Part shown: in pieces, positions 27,186-34,249 of the stretch
Numbering within the stretch: the stretch's first letter is position 1
How the letters are laid out: the number at the start of each line of letters is the position of its first letter
Origin: Pseudoalteromonas piscicida
Lineage (GTDB): Bacteria > Pseudomonadota > Gammaproteobacteria > Enterobacterales > Alteromonadaceae
Reading direction: 5' to 3'
Length of the DNA stretch: 64,000 nucleotides
NCBI RefSeq assembly: GCF_000238315.3
Contig: NZ_CP011924.1
Location: forward strand, 3,990,001 to 4,054,000
Made by a program: the position numbers and the translations under genes
Notes under the pieces: generated by a model
Database searches by the model: none
What the model was told of the DNA's origin: nothing
The model's input: only the letters and a program-made list of their open reading frames with translations

Positions 27186-27213
27186 AGGTAGCTGGCCTTT
27201 AAACAGCATATTA
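27186..27213 (+). repeat. Repeat AGGTAGCTGGCC...AAACAGCA, copy 1
   Basis: AGGTAGCTGGCCT followed by TTAAACAGCATATTA, 118 bp before the FlhC-like start. A second copy with a 6-bp longer spacer lies at 28042-28075, before the replication operon. It may be a shared operator. Confidence 0.5.
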
Positions 27214-27330
27214 TTTTAGCTGAGTTTAACTCAGCCCATTCAAATAGCCTATTCACAATTTGTGATTAGGACATCAGGAAGGCATGGGGTCTTTACCTGT
27301 TCATCGTTTAACACTTTGAGCGGGGGCTTT

Positions 27331-27897
27331 ATGCAATCCAACATCTTAAAACCATTATCATTTTTACCAACTCGACATCATCTCAATCGGTGGGCGGTTG
27401 GCTATTATCTTGTAAAAGAAGGGTTTTCTACTTCCATTGTTATGGAAGAAACATCTTTTACTTATAAGCAAATAAGAAAAATAAGAGAAGATTTAGCCAT
27501 CAAAGAACATCGCCGAGCGAATTATGGGCAGGATATTATGTCAAAGTCGGATTGGGTGAATTATTCATCTGCAATACAAATCTACTGTGAATTGCGTGAG
27601 AAATTAACTCATTTAGAATCAGTCCTTGAAGCATATTCATGGCTGAAAAGTAAAAATGATTTTGATATTTCAGGTTTTTATAAAGCCTGTACGGAAATAA
27701 GTGCCGGAGAAGCTTTTTTTGCTGAATGTGTACATTGCCAGAGTGAAGTTTTTAGTGGGCCTGGATTGAGAGATAAAGTTGTCAGTAAATGCTGTCCTAC
27801 TTGTGGAAAGAGTAATTGGGAGCATCCAAAAGCAGATCACCGTCTTGGACATAATGTTACCCGCCCTAAATCTGGTGACCAACAACCGTTGTTTTGA
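27331..27897 (+). CDS. FlhC-family transcriptional activator (SetC/AcaC-like)
   Basis: 188 aa from ATG 27331 (GGGG ribosome site; the frame extends back to 27262). The architecture fits FlhC: an N-terminal helical part where EETSFTYKQIRKIREDL mirrors the FlhC ETxLSxxxxxKLYKEL pattern, a central SDW and VLEAYSWLK (FlhC: VIKAYRLYL), and a C-terminal four-Cys zinc site CVHC-(16)-CCPTC. FlhC homologues SetC and AcaC, with FlhD-like partners, are master activators of SXT/R391 and IncC elements. No FlhD-like gene is seen in this island. It probably acts on the six ~28-bp motifs found before other island operons, and none of these is before its own gene. Confidence 0.75.
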   Translation: MQSNILKPLSFLPTRHHLNRWAVGYYLVKEGFSTSIVMEETSFTYKQIRKIREDLAIKEHRRANYGQDIMSKSDWVNYSSAIQIYCELREKLTHLESVLEAYSWLKSKNDFDISGFYKACTEISAGEAFFAECVHCQSEVFSGPGLRDKVVSKCCPTCGKSNWEHPKADHRLGHNVTRPKSGDQQPLF

Positions 27898-27908
27898 GGA
27901 GATTTGTT

Positions 27909-28034
27909 ATGTACACGCAAATTACAAAAATTGAAATGGTAATTGCTGGCTTAGTAATCGCAAGTTTGTTCGGAGTGGACATAATTCGAATCGCCAGCAA
28001 GATATTTACGTCCATATTAATAGTAAGTTTTTAA
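27909..28034 (+). CDS. 41-aa single-helix membrane protein
   Basis: ATG 27909 to TAA 28034, 11 bp after the FlhC-like stop, with a GGAG site 5 bp into the gap. One hydrophobic helix (MVIAGLVIASLFGVDIIRIA) makes up the middle. Its translation start context (TTTGTTATG...CAAATT) resembles that of the 77-aa gene at 28276. Function unknown; the position suggests co-transcription with the activator. Confidence 0.5.
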   Translation: MYTQITKIEMVIAGLVIASLFGVDIIRIASKIFTSILIVSF

Positions 28035-28041
28035 ACTGGTG

Positions 28042-28075
28042 AGGTAGCTGGCCTCCCTAAACAAACAGCAGATTA
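28042..28075 (+). repeat. Repeat AGGTAGCTGGCC...AAACAGCA, copy 2
   Basis: AGGTAGCTGGCCTCCC followed by TAAACAAACAGCAGATTA; it pairs with 27186-27213. Confidence 0.5.
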
Positions 28076-28093
28076 ATTGATTTGGTAAGCAAA

Positions 28094-28113
28094 AACTTTC
28101 ACATGTGAAAGTT
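28094..28113. repeat. 20-bp perfect palindrome, copy 3
   Basis: Same AACTTTCACATGTGAAAGTT, upstream of the 77-aa gene and the replication genes. Confidence 0.9.
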
Positions 28114-28275
28114 CCAATGCGAGTTCTGGGCTAAGTCCTGAGCGGCCTTGCAGGTTCCGGCCTGCCCGGTTAAAGCGTATCGCCATAACCCCCCGTTACT
28201 CAGGCGCGAATGGGGCGGAGCGCTATCAACAGCCGCGATCGCAGTGCCTCAACTTTTTATTCGTTGAGGTTTGTT
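28114..28275 (+). other. GC-rich structured leader before the replication operon
   Basis: About 160 bp, clearly richer in G+C than its surroundings, with several short inverted repeats (for example CAGG-TTCCGG-CCTG) and a last hairpin CCTCAAC / GTTGAGG just before the 77-aa start. It may be a regulatory RNA or attenuator controlling replication genes. No match to a known RNA family can be claimed from sight. Confidence 0.4.
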
Positions 28276-28509
28276 ATGAACGTACAAATTCACCCTTCTT
28301 ATTTCCGCAAGATTGTATTGTCGGAACCATTTTCACAAATGATCGATGTGGCCGCAGCAAGTGGCTCAAGCACTCATTTTGTTTATGTGTTATTAGCGCT
28401 TTCTCGTTCAACAAAACTACCTACAGCATGTGTCAATTCATTAGTTGAAGAGGAGATTAATCGTCGCTCGATGGTGCGTTCAGATCGTGTCGCTGGAGGT
28501 AATGTATGA
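28276..28509 (+). CDS. 77-aa protein at the head of the replication operon
   Basis: ATG 28276 to TGA 28509, overlapping the next start as ATGA. It is mixed alpha-helical with no TM segment, and not recognised. A role in replication control is an inference from position only. I compared it with FlhD, whose partner role is vacant in this island, and saw no resemblance. Confidence 0.55.
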   Translation: MNVQIHPSYFRKIVLSEPFSQMIDVAAASGSSTHFVYVLLALSRSTKLPTACVNSLVEEEINRRSMVRSDRVAGGNV

Positions 28510-29255
28510 GTATCATCCGCAGGGCCCAAGGGTTGGAATTCACAGTCCTTCCGAACGGAACCATCCGCGATACACGCCTCTCACTCGACGCCTTGGGGCT
28601 GTTAGTGAAACTGATTTCACGTCCGCCCAATTGGGAGGTTCGCCCATACCAGCTGCAACAGGAGTGCTCGATTGGACGAGACAAGCTTCGCCGCCTGCTC
28701 GCTGAACTGGAAAATACAGGCTATCTAGTACGAATCAAATCGAGGCGATCTGATGGCACATGGGACTGGGTGTCCGAGGTGCACCAGGAGGCTCAAACAA
28801 CCATGAACGGAAATTCAGGGCATGGTGCAACCATGGACGGGTTTTCCGTCGATGGATCAGCCGTCAATGGTTCACCCGTCGCCGGTAAAAACGGCGATAT
28901 AAAAAAGACAGAAATAAAAAAAACAGAATCAAAAAAACAGATTAGAGAGAGTAGAGAATGCTCTCCCTCGCAAAAATTTACGCGTCGCGATTTGGTCATC
29001 ACTAATGAAATGCGCAACTGGGCGGAATCTGTGACACCGCTCGTCAATATTGAATGGGAAAGTCAGATTTTTGTTGGCTACCCCAGTGGTCAGTCCCAAC
29101 AGTTTAATTCCAAGGAGGCACTGGTAGGCGCATGGCGTACATGGATGATGCGAGGACAACGATATGCTGAGCAACAACAGGCATCTACTTCTGACCGTCG
29201 CTCTCGCTCTCTAGTTGATGATCTTACCGATACCTCATGGGCCGAGGGGTTATGA
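28506..29255 (+). CDS. Lambda O-like replication initiator
   Basis: 249 aa. The N-terminal winged-helix DNA-binding region (~20-85) includes GLLVKLISRPPNWEVRPYQL and the helix IGRDKLRRLLAELENTGYLV. The middle (~99-128) is built of five-residue repeats (MDGFS, VDGSA, VNGSP) encoded by 15-bp DNA iterons, followed by a Lys/Glu-rich linker and a C-terminal domain (~160-249). In lambda, O binds iterons inside its own gene and recruits helicase through P; the same plan is seen here, with a P-like gene overlapping the stop (ATGA). Confidence 0.7.
   Translation: MSIIRRAQGLEFTVLPNGTIRDTRLSLDALGLLVKLISRPPNWEVRPYQLQQECSIGRDKLRRLLAELENTGYLVRIKSRRSDGTWDWVSEVHQEAQTTMNGNSGHGATMDGFSVDGSAVNGSPVAGKNGDIKKTEIKKTESKKQIRESRECSPSQKFTRRDLVITNEMRNWAESVTPLVNIEWESQIFVGYPSGQSQQFNSKEALVGAWRTWMMRGQRYAEQQQASTSDRRSRSLVDDLTDTSWAEGL
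28803..28945 (+). other. Candidate replication origin inside the O-like gene
   Basis: Six imperfect 15-bp units from 28803 to 28892 (for example ATGGACGGGTTTTCC, GTCGATGGATCAGCC, GTCAATGGTTCACCC), followed by an A-rich stretch at 28899-28945. The iteron-then-AT-rich order copies the lambda origin. Confidence 0.6.
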
Positions 29256-29962
29256 CAATGGCTACACGAAACATCGCCGAAATCATTTCCTTGGATAGTC
29301 ATGCCCGGACTGTCAGGTTTGGGCAAAATGAGGAGATTGTTAAACGCCTTCGCAAAGAACATCAGCCACATCCTGACCGCCTCCAGGAGGCGGCAGGCAT
29401 CATCAACAAACTTTTTGCTGAACTCCAAGCTTGTTTCCCTGCATGGAAGCATAGCTTTCCAGGTCAGCACGACATTGCCGCCGCGAAACGATCATGGGCA
29501 CGGGGATTGGTAGAAGCTGGTATCAGTTCTGAACAACAGCTCCAGTGGGGACTAAGGAAGGCTCGACGATCAGAATCCCCATTTTGGCCGTCGCTTGGGC
29601 AATTCGTTAAATGGTGCCAGCCAGATCCAGAAGATTTCGGTTTGCCCACGCCTGAAGTAGCGTTCAAAGAAGCGTCTAGAAACTCCCATCCGGCATCGGT
29701 TGACTGCAAATGGACACATCCAGCTGTTTACGTGGCCGCACGGGAGGCAGGCAAGTACGAGCTTGCCAATCTTCCTCGCGATAAAAGCTGGCCGCTTTTC
29801 CAGCGAGCGTACTCTATCACTGTCCGCCGAGTCTTGGAGGGGGAGGACCTCAGCGGAGAAATTCCGAAAGCCCTACCCCAAAAACCGGAACCGCGTTCGG
29901 TCGATCCAAAGGTAGCGCAGCAGCACATCGAGCGGTTGAAAAAAATGTTGAAGGGCGGCTAG
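29252..29962 (+). CDS. Lambda P-like helicase loader
   Basis: 236 aa from ATG 29252, which overlaps the O-like stop. The pattern INKLFAELQACFPAWKHSFP (about 51-70) and FWPSLGQFVKWCQP (about 110-123) matches the lambda-P family signature (FPAW...GLRKAR...PSxGQF.WC). P-type proteins deliver the host DnaB helicase to the O-bound origin. The C-terminus, with a basic helix (IERLKKMLKGG), ends the operon. Confidence 0.78.
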   Translation: MTMATRNIAEIISLDSHARTVRFGQNEEIVKRLRKEHQPHPDRLQEAAGIINKLFAELQACFPAWKHSFPGQHDIAAAKRSWARGLVEAGISSEQQLQWGLRKARRSESPFWPSLGQFVKWCQPDPEDFGLPTPEVAFKEASRNSHPASVDCKWTHPAVYVAAREAGKYELANLPRDKSWPLFQRAYSITVRRVLEGEDLSGEIPKALPQKPEPRSVDPKVAQQHIERLKKMLKGG

Positions 29963-30298
29963 TAAGCCTTCCTTAAATGAAAATGGACAGAAATGAGTTT
30001 GAGCCGAAAGGACGGCTCAGTGCCAGAAGCAGATCTTTAATGCTACTTTTTAAACTACGTTGGTCGGGTAAGTAGCGGAAACACGCCTCCCGACAATGAT
30101 GATAAGAAAGCCCAACTTACCGCGTTAATGTGTGACCCCATGATTACCTATTGGTTTTTTAGGGACTAAAAACTGCTTGTTTTAGTCAACACACCAACTA
30201 TATAATTCAATGACTTAAATAAACCTAACTACCGTATATTGAGGCAGCGTATTTTGCGCGTTTAACGCTTTTTCCAATGTATCAGTAGTCGGACAAGG
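29963..30298. other. Intergenic region before the repeat protein
   Basis: 336 bp without a gene. A stem GTCGGG / CCCGAC (30063-30094 region) may end the replication operon. The 3' half is AT-rich and presumably holds the promoter of the repeat protein. No activator motif is present. Confidence 0.4.
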
Positions 30299-32953
30299 AT
30301 GCTCGTTTTGCGCTATCTAATTTTATTTTTGACGTTCTCTATCGGATTGCTCAGCCCTTCAACATGTTTTGCTTCTGATGCAGCTAATCAAGCCGCTGTA
30401 AAATCTCAAGCAGTAGTAGATCAAACTTGGCTGATTGGTCAGCTTATTGAGCTGCAAGCGAAAAGCGCAAAACTTGAAGCGACGTTACAGTTACAGAATG
30501 TAAGCAGGAGCGATTTAAAAAATGTCGAGGCAGAGCTAAATAGGCTGCAAGTTCAGCTTGTTGAAATGAAAGAAAAGCTAACCGCACAGACTGAAAACCA
30601 AGCTAAAGAACTGGCATCTTATGACCGTAGGATTGGCGACGTTAGTTGGAATACCAATATGTGGGGTCTCATTCTGACTGTTTTTGGCGCTATCATTACA
30701 GTTGCGGCTATCTTGTTAGGCTTTACGGCTAAAAAACGTGCGGTTGCAGAAGCACAAAAAGAAGCGCAGAAATACATCAAATCAGAAAGTCAGTGTCTTC
30801 TTGAAGCACAAGAACAAAATTTCAAAGACGAGCTAAAAAAGTATTCGACTAAGTTCGACGAGCTCCACGGGCAACAAGAAATCCAAGGAAAGCTTATTCA
30901 TGTGCAAACTATTTTTGATAAAGCACGAGAAGATTTTAATGACAAAAACTACGGATCTGCACTTTTAGCTTTTGAAAAGGTGGTGGGTTATATCGGATCT
31001 AATACTGATCCAAGCTTGAAAGATTTCGCCAGCAGAGCGTTATTTGCTAAAGGCCTAGCCCAAGGCAAGCAAAATCAGTCTGAGCAAGCAATCCAAACCT
31101 ACGATGACTTAATCGCTTACGTTGGTGACGACCAAACGCCGGCTTTGCAAGAGTCGGTTGTGAAGGCCATGCTCAACAAAGGCGTTACGCAAGGCCAGCT
31201 AAATCAGTCTGAGCAAGAAATTCAAACCTATAATGACTTAATTGCTTACGTTGGTGACGACCAAACGCCGGCTTTGCGAGAGCAGGTTGTGAAGGCTATG
31301 GTCAACAAAGGTGTTACGCAAGACCAGCTAAATCAGTCCGAACAAGAAATTCAAACCTATAATGACTTAATTGCTTACGTTGGTGACGACCAAACGCCGG
31401 CTTTGCAAGAGTCGGTTGTGAGGGCCATGCTCAACAAAGGCGTTAGGCAAGGCCAGCTAAATCAGTCTGAGCAAGCCATCCAAACTTACAATGACTTAAT
31501 TGCTTACGTTGGTGACGACCAAACGCCGGCTTTGCGAGAGCAGGTTGTGAAGGCTATGGTCAACAAAGGTATTACGCAAGGCCAGCTAAATCAGCCTGAG
31601 CAAGCCATCCAAACCTACAATGACTTAATCGCTTACGTTGGTGACGACCAAACGCCGGCTTTGCGAGAGCCGGTTGCGATGGCCATGCTCAACAAAGGTG
31701 TTACGCAAGGCGAGCTAAATCAGTCCGAGCAAGCCATCCAAACCTACAATGACTTAATCGCTTACGTTGGTGACGACCAAACGCCGGCTTTGCGAGAGCC
31801 GGTTGCGATGGCCATGCTCAACAAAGGTGTTACGCAAGGCGAGCTAAATCAGTCCGAGCAAGCCATCCAAACCTACAATGACTTAATCGCTTACGTTGGT
31901 GACGACCAAACGCCGGCTTTGCGAGAGCCGGTTGCGATGGCCATGCTCAACAAAGGTGTTACGCAAGGCGAGCTAAATCAGTCCGAGCAAGCCATCCAAA
32001 CCTACAATGACTTAATCGCTTACGTTGGTGACGACCAAACGCCGGCTTTGCGAGAGCCGGTTGCGATGGCCATGCTCAACAAAGGTGTTACGCAAGGCGA
32101 GCTAAATCAGTCCGAGCAAGCCATCCAAACCTACAATGACTTAATCGCTTACGTTGGTGACGACCAAACGCCGGCTTTGCGAGAGCCGGTTGCGATGGCC
32201 ATGCTCAACAAAGGTGTTACGCAAGGCGAGCTAAATCAGTCCGAGCAAGCCATCCAAACCTACAATGACTTAATCGCTTACGTTGGTGACGACCAAACGC
32301 CGGCTTTGCGAGAGCAGGTTGTGAAGGCTATGGTCAACAAAGGTATTACGCAAGGCCAGCTAAATCAGCCTGAGCAAGCCATCCAAACCTACAATGACTT
32401 AATCGCTTACGTTGGTGACGACCAAACGCCGGCTTTGCGAGAGCCGGTTGCGATGGCCATGCTCAACAAAGGTGTTACGCAAGGCCAGCTAAATCAGTCC
32501 GAGCAAGCCATCCAAACCTACAATGACTTAATCGCTTACGTTGGTGACGACCAAACGCCGGCTTTGCGAGAGCAGGTTGCGATGGCTCTTAATCAAGTTG
32601 GGTTTACCTTGCTATGCCAGAGTAAGCCACTGATTCAGAAAAGTGAGTTTGACGGTGCTAACATACTCCTCAATCAAGCCTTAGAAAAATTTGAATTGGC
32701 GATTCGCGAGCGTGCCTCTGGTATCTGTATTGGCAACAAGGCATACGCCTTAGCGTTATTAGGTCAACTTGAAGGATCCGAGCAGGTGTTAGCGAAGGCT
32801 TTACGCGCAGAAGTGGATGGTGGTGAAACCTTGTACCAAGGAACGCTTGAGGATTTAGATATCCATCCTATAGAACAAGACAAAGTCTTCCGTGAAATCA
32901 TTGAACAGCAGTGGGTCTTTTATCAGCAAGCGCTTAAAGTTAGCGGCGAATAG
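30299..32953 (+). CDS. Membrane-anchored TPR-like tandem repeat protein
   Basis: 884 aa: a signal peptide (~1-26, MLVLRYLILFLTFSIGLLS...), a coiled coil (~45-105), one TM helix (~118-142, WGLILTVFGAIITVAAILLG), a second coiled coil (~145-200), then a divergent 43-residue unit and eleven full 43-residue repeats (~264-736) with a twelfth partial one. Each holds YNDLIAYVGDDQTPAL and an AMLNKGVTQGxLNQSEQ helix pair, a TPR-like two-helix design. The C-terminal ~110 residues are a degenerate TPR domain. The repeats should project on the side of the membrane away from the first coiled coil. It appears to be cargo transcribed alone. No function is recognised. Confidence 0.8.
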   Translation: MLVLRYLILFLTFSIGLLSPSTCFASDAANQAAVKSQAVVDQTWLIGQLIELQAKSAKLEATLQLQNVSRSDLKNVEAELNRLQVQLVEMKEKLTAQTENQAKELASYDRRIGDVSWNTNMWGLILTVFGAIITVAAILLGFTAKKRAVAEAQKEAQKYIKSESQCLLEAQEQNFKDELKKYSTKFDELHGQQEIQGKLIHVQTIFDKAREDFNDKNYGSALLAFEKVVGYIGSNTDPSLKDFASRALFAKGLAQGKQNQSEQAIQTYDDLIAYVGDDQTPALQESVVKAMLNKGVTQGQLNQSEQEIQTYNDLIAYVGDDQTPALREQVVKAMVNKGVTQDQLNQSEQEIQTYNDLIAYVGDDQTPALQESVVRAMLNKGVRQGQLNQSEQAIQTYNDLIAYVGDDQTPALREQVVKAMVNKGITQGQLNQPEQAIQTYNDLIAYVGDDQTPALREPVAMAMLNKGVTQGELNQSEQAIQTYNDLIAYVGDDQTPALREPVAMAMLNKGVTQGELNQSEQAIQTYNDLIAYVGDDQTPALREPVAMAMLNKGVTQGELNQSEQAIQTYNDLIAYVGDDQTPALREPVAMAMLNKGVTQGELNQSEQAIQTYNDLIAYVGDDQTPALREPVAMAMLNKGVTQGELNQSEQAIQTYNDLIAYVGDDQTPALREQVVKAMVNKGITQGQLNQPEQAIQTYNDLIAYVGDDQTPALREPVAMAMLNKGVTQGQLNQSEQAIQTYNDLIAYVGDDQTPALREQVAMALNQVGFTLLCQSKPLIQKSEFDGANILLNQALEKFELAIRERASGICIGNKAYALALLGQLEGSEQVLAKALRAEVDGGETLYQGTLEDLDIHPIEQDKVFREIIEQQWVFYQQALKVSGE
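31088..32590 (+). repeat. 129-bp in-frame tandem repeat array
   Basis: Eleven full 129-bp units (31088-32506) plus a partial twelfth. Units 5-9 encode identical protein and are almost identical in DNA; two unit types (…REQVVKAMVNKGITQ… and …REPVAMAMLNKGVTQ…) recur out of order, the mark of unequal crossing-over. Confidence 0.95.
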
Positions 32954-33489
32954 ATTACCTGAAAGTGAAAGTGGGGTCGTCTCTTGCAGCTTATCGGAAA
33001 AATGGAGTCGTCTCTTGCAACTTGCAGCATTGAAAAAAACCTAACAGGCGACACCCTTTCACCCTTTTATCACGCCTGAAAATAAACATAATTTTAGGGG
33101 CGCTGGGAGAGTCCAGAGAAGGGTAAGCGGCAGCCCCTCTTTGGTTGCCGTCGCCAATGCGACAAAAAGCTGAGCAATGGAATCATAGTAAATGTTCAAT
33201 TGCAGTGCTTCTCAATATAAAGACCAGAGATCTTCTATTCGCTCATTTGCGACACTCGACTAGACTCATTTTGGGGCAAAAGCGTGTTTTCGACCAGATG
33301 TTTACCATCATTTCTCCCAAATGAACTTGCAAAGGAAAAGTGACGAACTGAATGATGTACTGCCTTACATTGAATCCCGATATCTGTGATCTGAAGATTA
33401 AATCTCTCTACCCTGAGGCTTGTGTGCATTCCTTAAGCCCAGTCTATTGTAAAAACAAACCTGCATTCGTTGTTTATCTCAAAAGTCAC

Positions 33490-33675
33490 TGAAACACCAC
33501 CAATAGGTGGCTTTTAGATGACTCTGAGGGGGGGAGACTGTCTAAAACCTACTGAATACCACCAAAACACCACCAAAACACCACCAACAGGTCGCTTTTC
33601 GATGACGACCAAGGAAAGTTGTGGCTGCGCTACATCAGAAAGCCATCAACAGGTGGTTTTTGGGTGATATCTGCC
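33490..33675 (+). repeat. Repeat cluster upstream of the transfer operon
   Basis: Three imperfect copies of CACCACCAACAGGTGG followed by CTTTTNGATGA (near 33496, 33579 and 33641). Inside are three tandem 11-mers ACCACCAAAAC / ACCACCAAAAC / ACCACCAACAG at 33558-33590. The first copy is itself an inverted repeat (CCACC-AATA-GGTGG). Confidence 0.7.
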
Positions 33676-33696
33676 TAATTTTACCCAGTTTCTGAT

Positions 33697-33724
33697 TTGT
33701 CCAAATTGGGCAGTTTGGCGTGCC
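33697..33724 (+). promoter_or_regulatory. Island activator motif, copy C (transfer operon promoter)
   Basis: TTGTCCAAATTGGGCAG followed by TTTGGCGTGCC. GGGCAG starts 77 bp before the ATG at 33785. Confidence 0.8.
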
Positions 33725-33784
33725 AACAATGACTCCCCTCTAAGTAAAAATAATCCTGATTTTAATCAATCAGGAGATAAACCA

Positions 33785-34249
33785 ATGAAATTGATCACTT
33801 TAACTACTGCGCTCGTCGCTGTCGGTATGCTGGCTGGTTGTACAACCAAAAGCATTGATTCAATCACGATGGACCACTACTTCCTTAATGCCCGCGACCT
33901 GTTCGTTATTCACGAAAAAAACGGAAATGAGTCATGCAACGTGTCTCACGATACTGGCAACTCGGATCAATTTAAGAAAGATCTTGGTGAGATTCGGGAG
34001 ACCATTTACAAGTATCAGTGTGACTCCATAGTGATTCATGGCCGGTATCTTAATCCTGAAGTTAAATTTCAATGGGATAATCGAGGTAAGAGACCTGTTT
34101 GCTCAGTAACATTAAAAACTAAAAATGAAGGTAAACATGGTTTATGGCCAGATGAACCAGCAGCCATCAGTCGGTCTTATGAATCAATGGCGGAGCTCAA
34201 TTTACCAAACTGTGATTCCATTGATATCCGATGGCAGGAGGCTAAGTGA
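33785..34249 (+). CDS. Small lipoprotein heading the transfer operon
   Basis: 154 aa with a lipoprotein signal (MKLITLTTALVAVGMLAGC, lipobox LAGC, lipidated Cys19). The mature part has a pair of Cys residues (NESCNVSH and YQCDSIV), and a similar spacing recurs in the lipoproteins at 40179 and 43189. Ribosome site AGGAG. First gene after motif C, so it is expressed with the mobilization genes. The function is unknown; an envelope role during mating is an inference. Confidence 0.75.
   Translation: MKLITLTTALVAVGMLAGCTTKSIDSITMDHYFLNARDLFVIHEKNGNESCNVSHDTGNSDQFKKDLGEIRETIYKYQCDSIVIHGRYLNPEVKFQWDNRGKRPVCSVTLKTKNEGKHGLWPDEPAAISRSYESMAELNLPNCDSIDIRWQEAK

Larger units (their letters stand above)
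32954..33784. other. Long non-coding region before the transfer genes
   Basis: 830 bp. At 32973-33022 there are two near-identical copies of GTCGTCTCTTGCA with flanks, 31 bp apart. At 33490-33675 there are three imperfect ~30-bp repeats and three tandem 11-mers. At 33697 activator motif C begins. A 64-codon open frame on the minus strand (33235-33429) has no ribosome site and is not called. Confidence 0.5.

Noticed and set aside
28276..28509. 77-aa protein as the missing FlhD partner
   Set aside because: Its sequence does not show the FlhD helical pattern; position alone is not enough.
31088..32590. Regular direct repeats that might look like a CRISPR array
   Set aside because: The repeats are 129 bp, contiguous, in frame and coding; there are no short repeats with unique spacers.
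33235..33429. 64-codon minus-strand open frame in the region before the transfer genes
   Set aside because: No ribosome site, no recognisable protein features, and it lies in apparently non-coding DNA.
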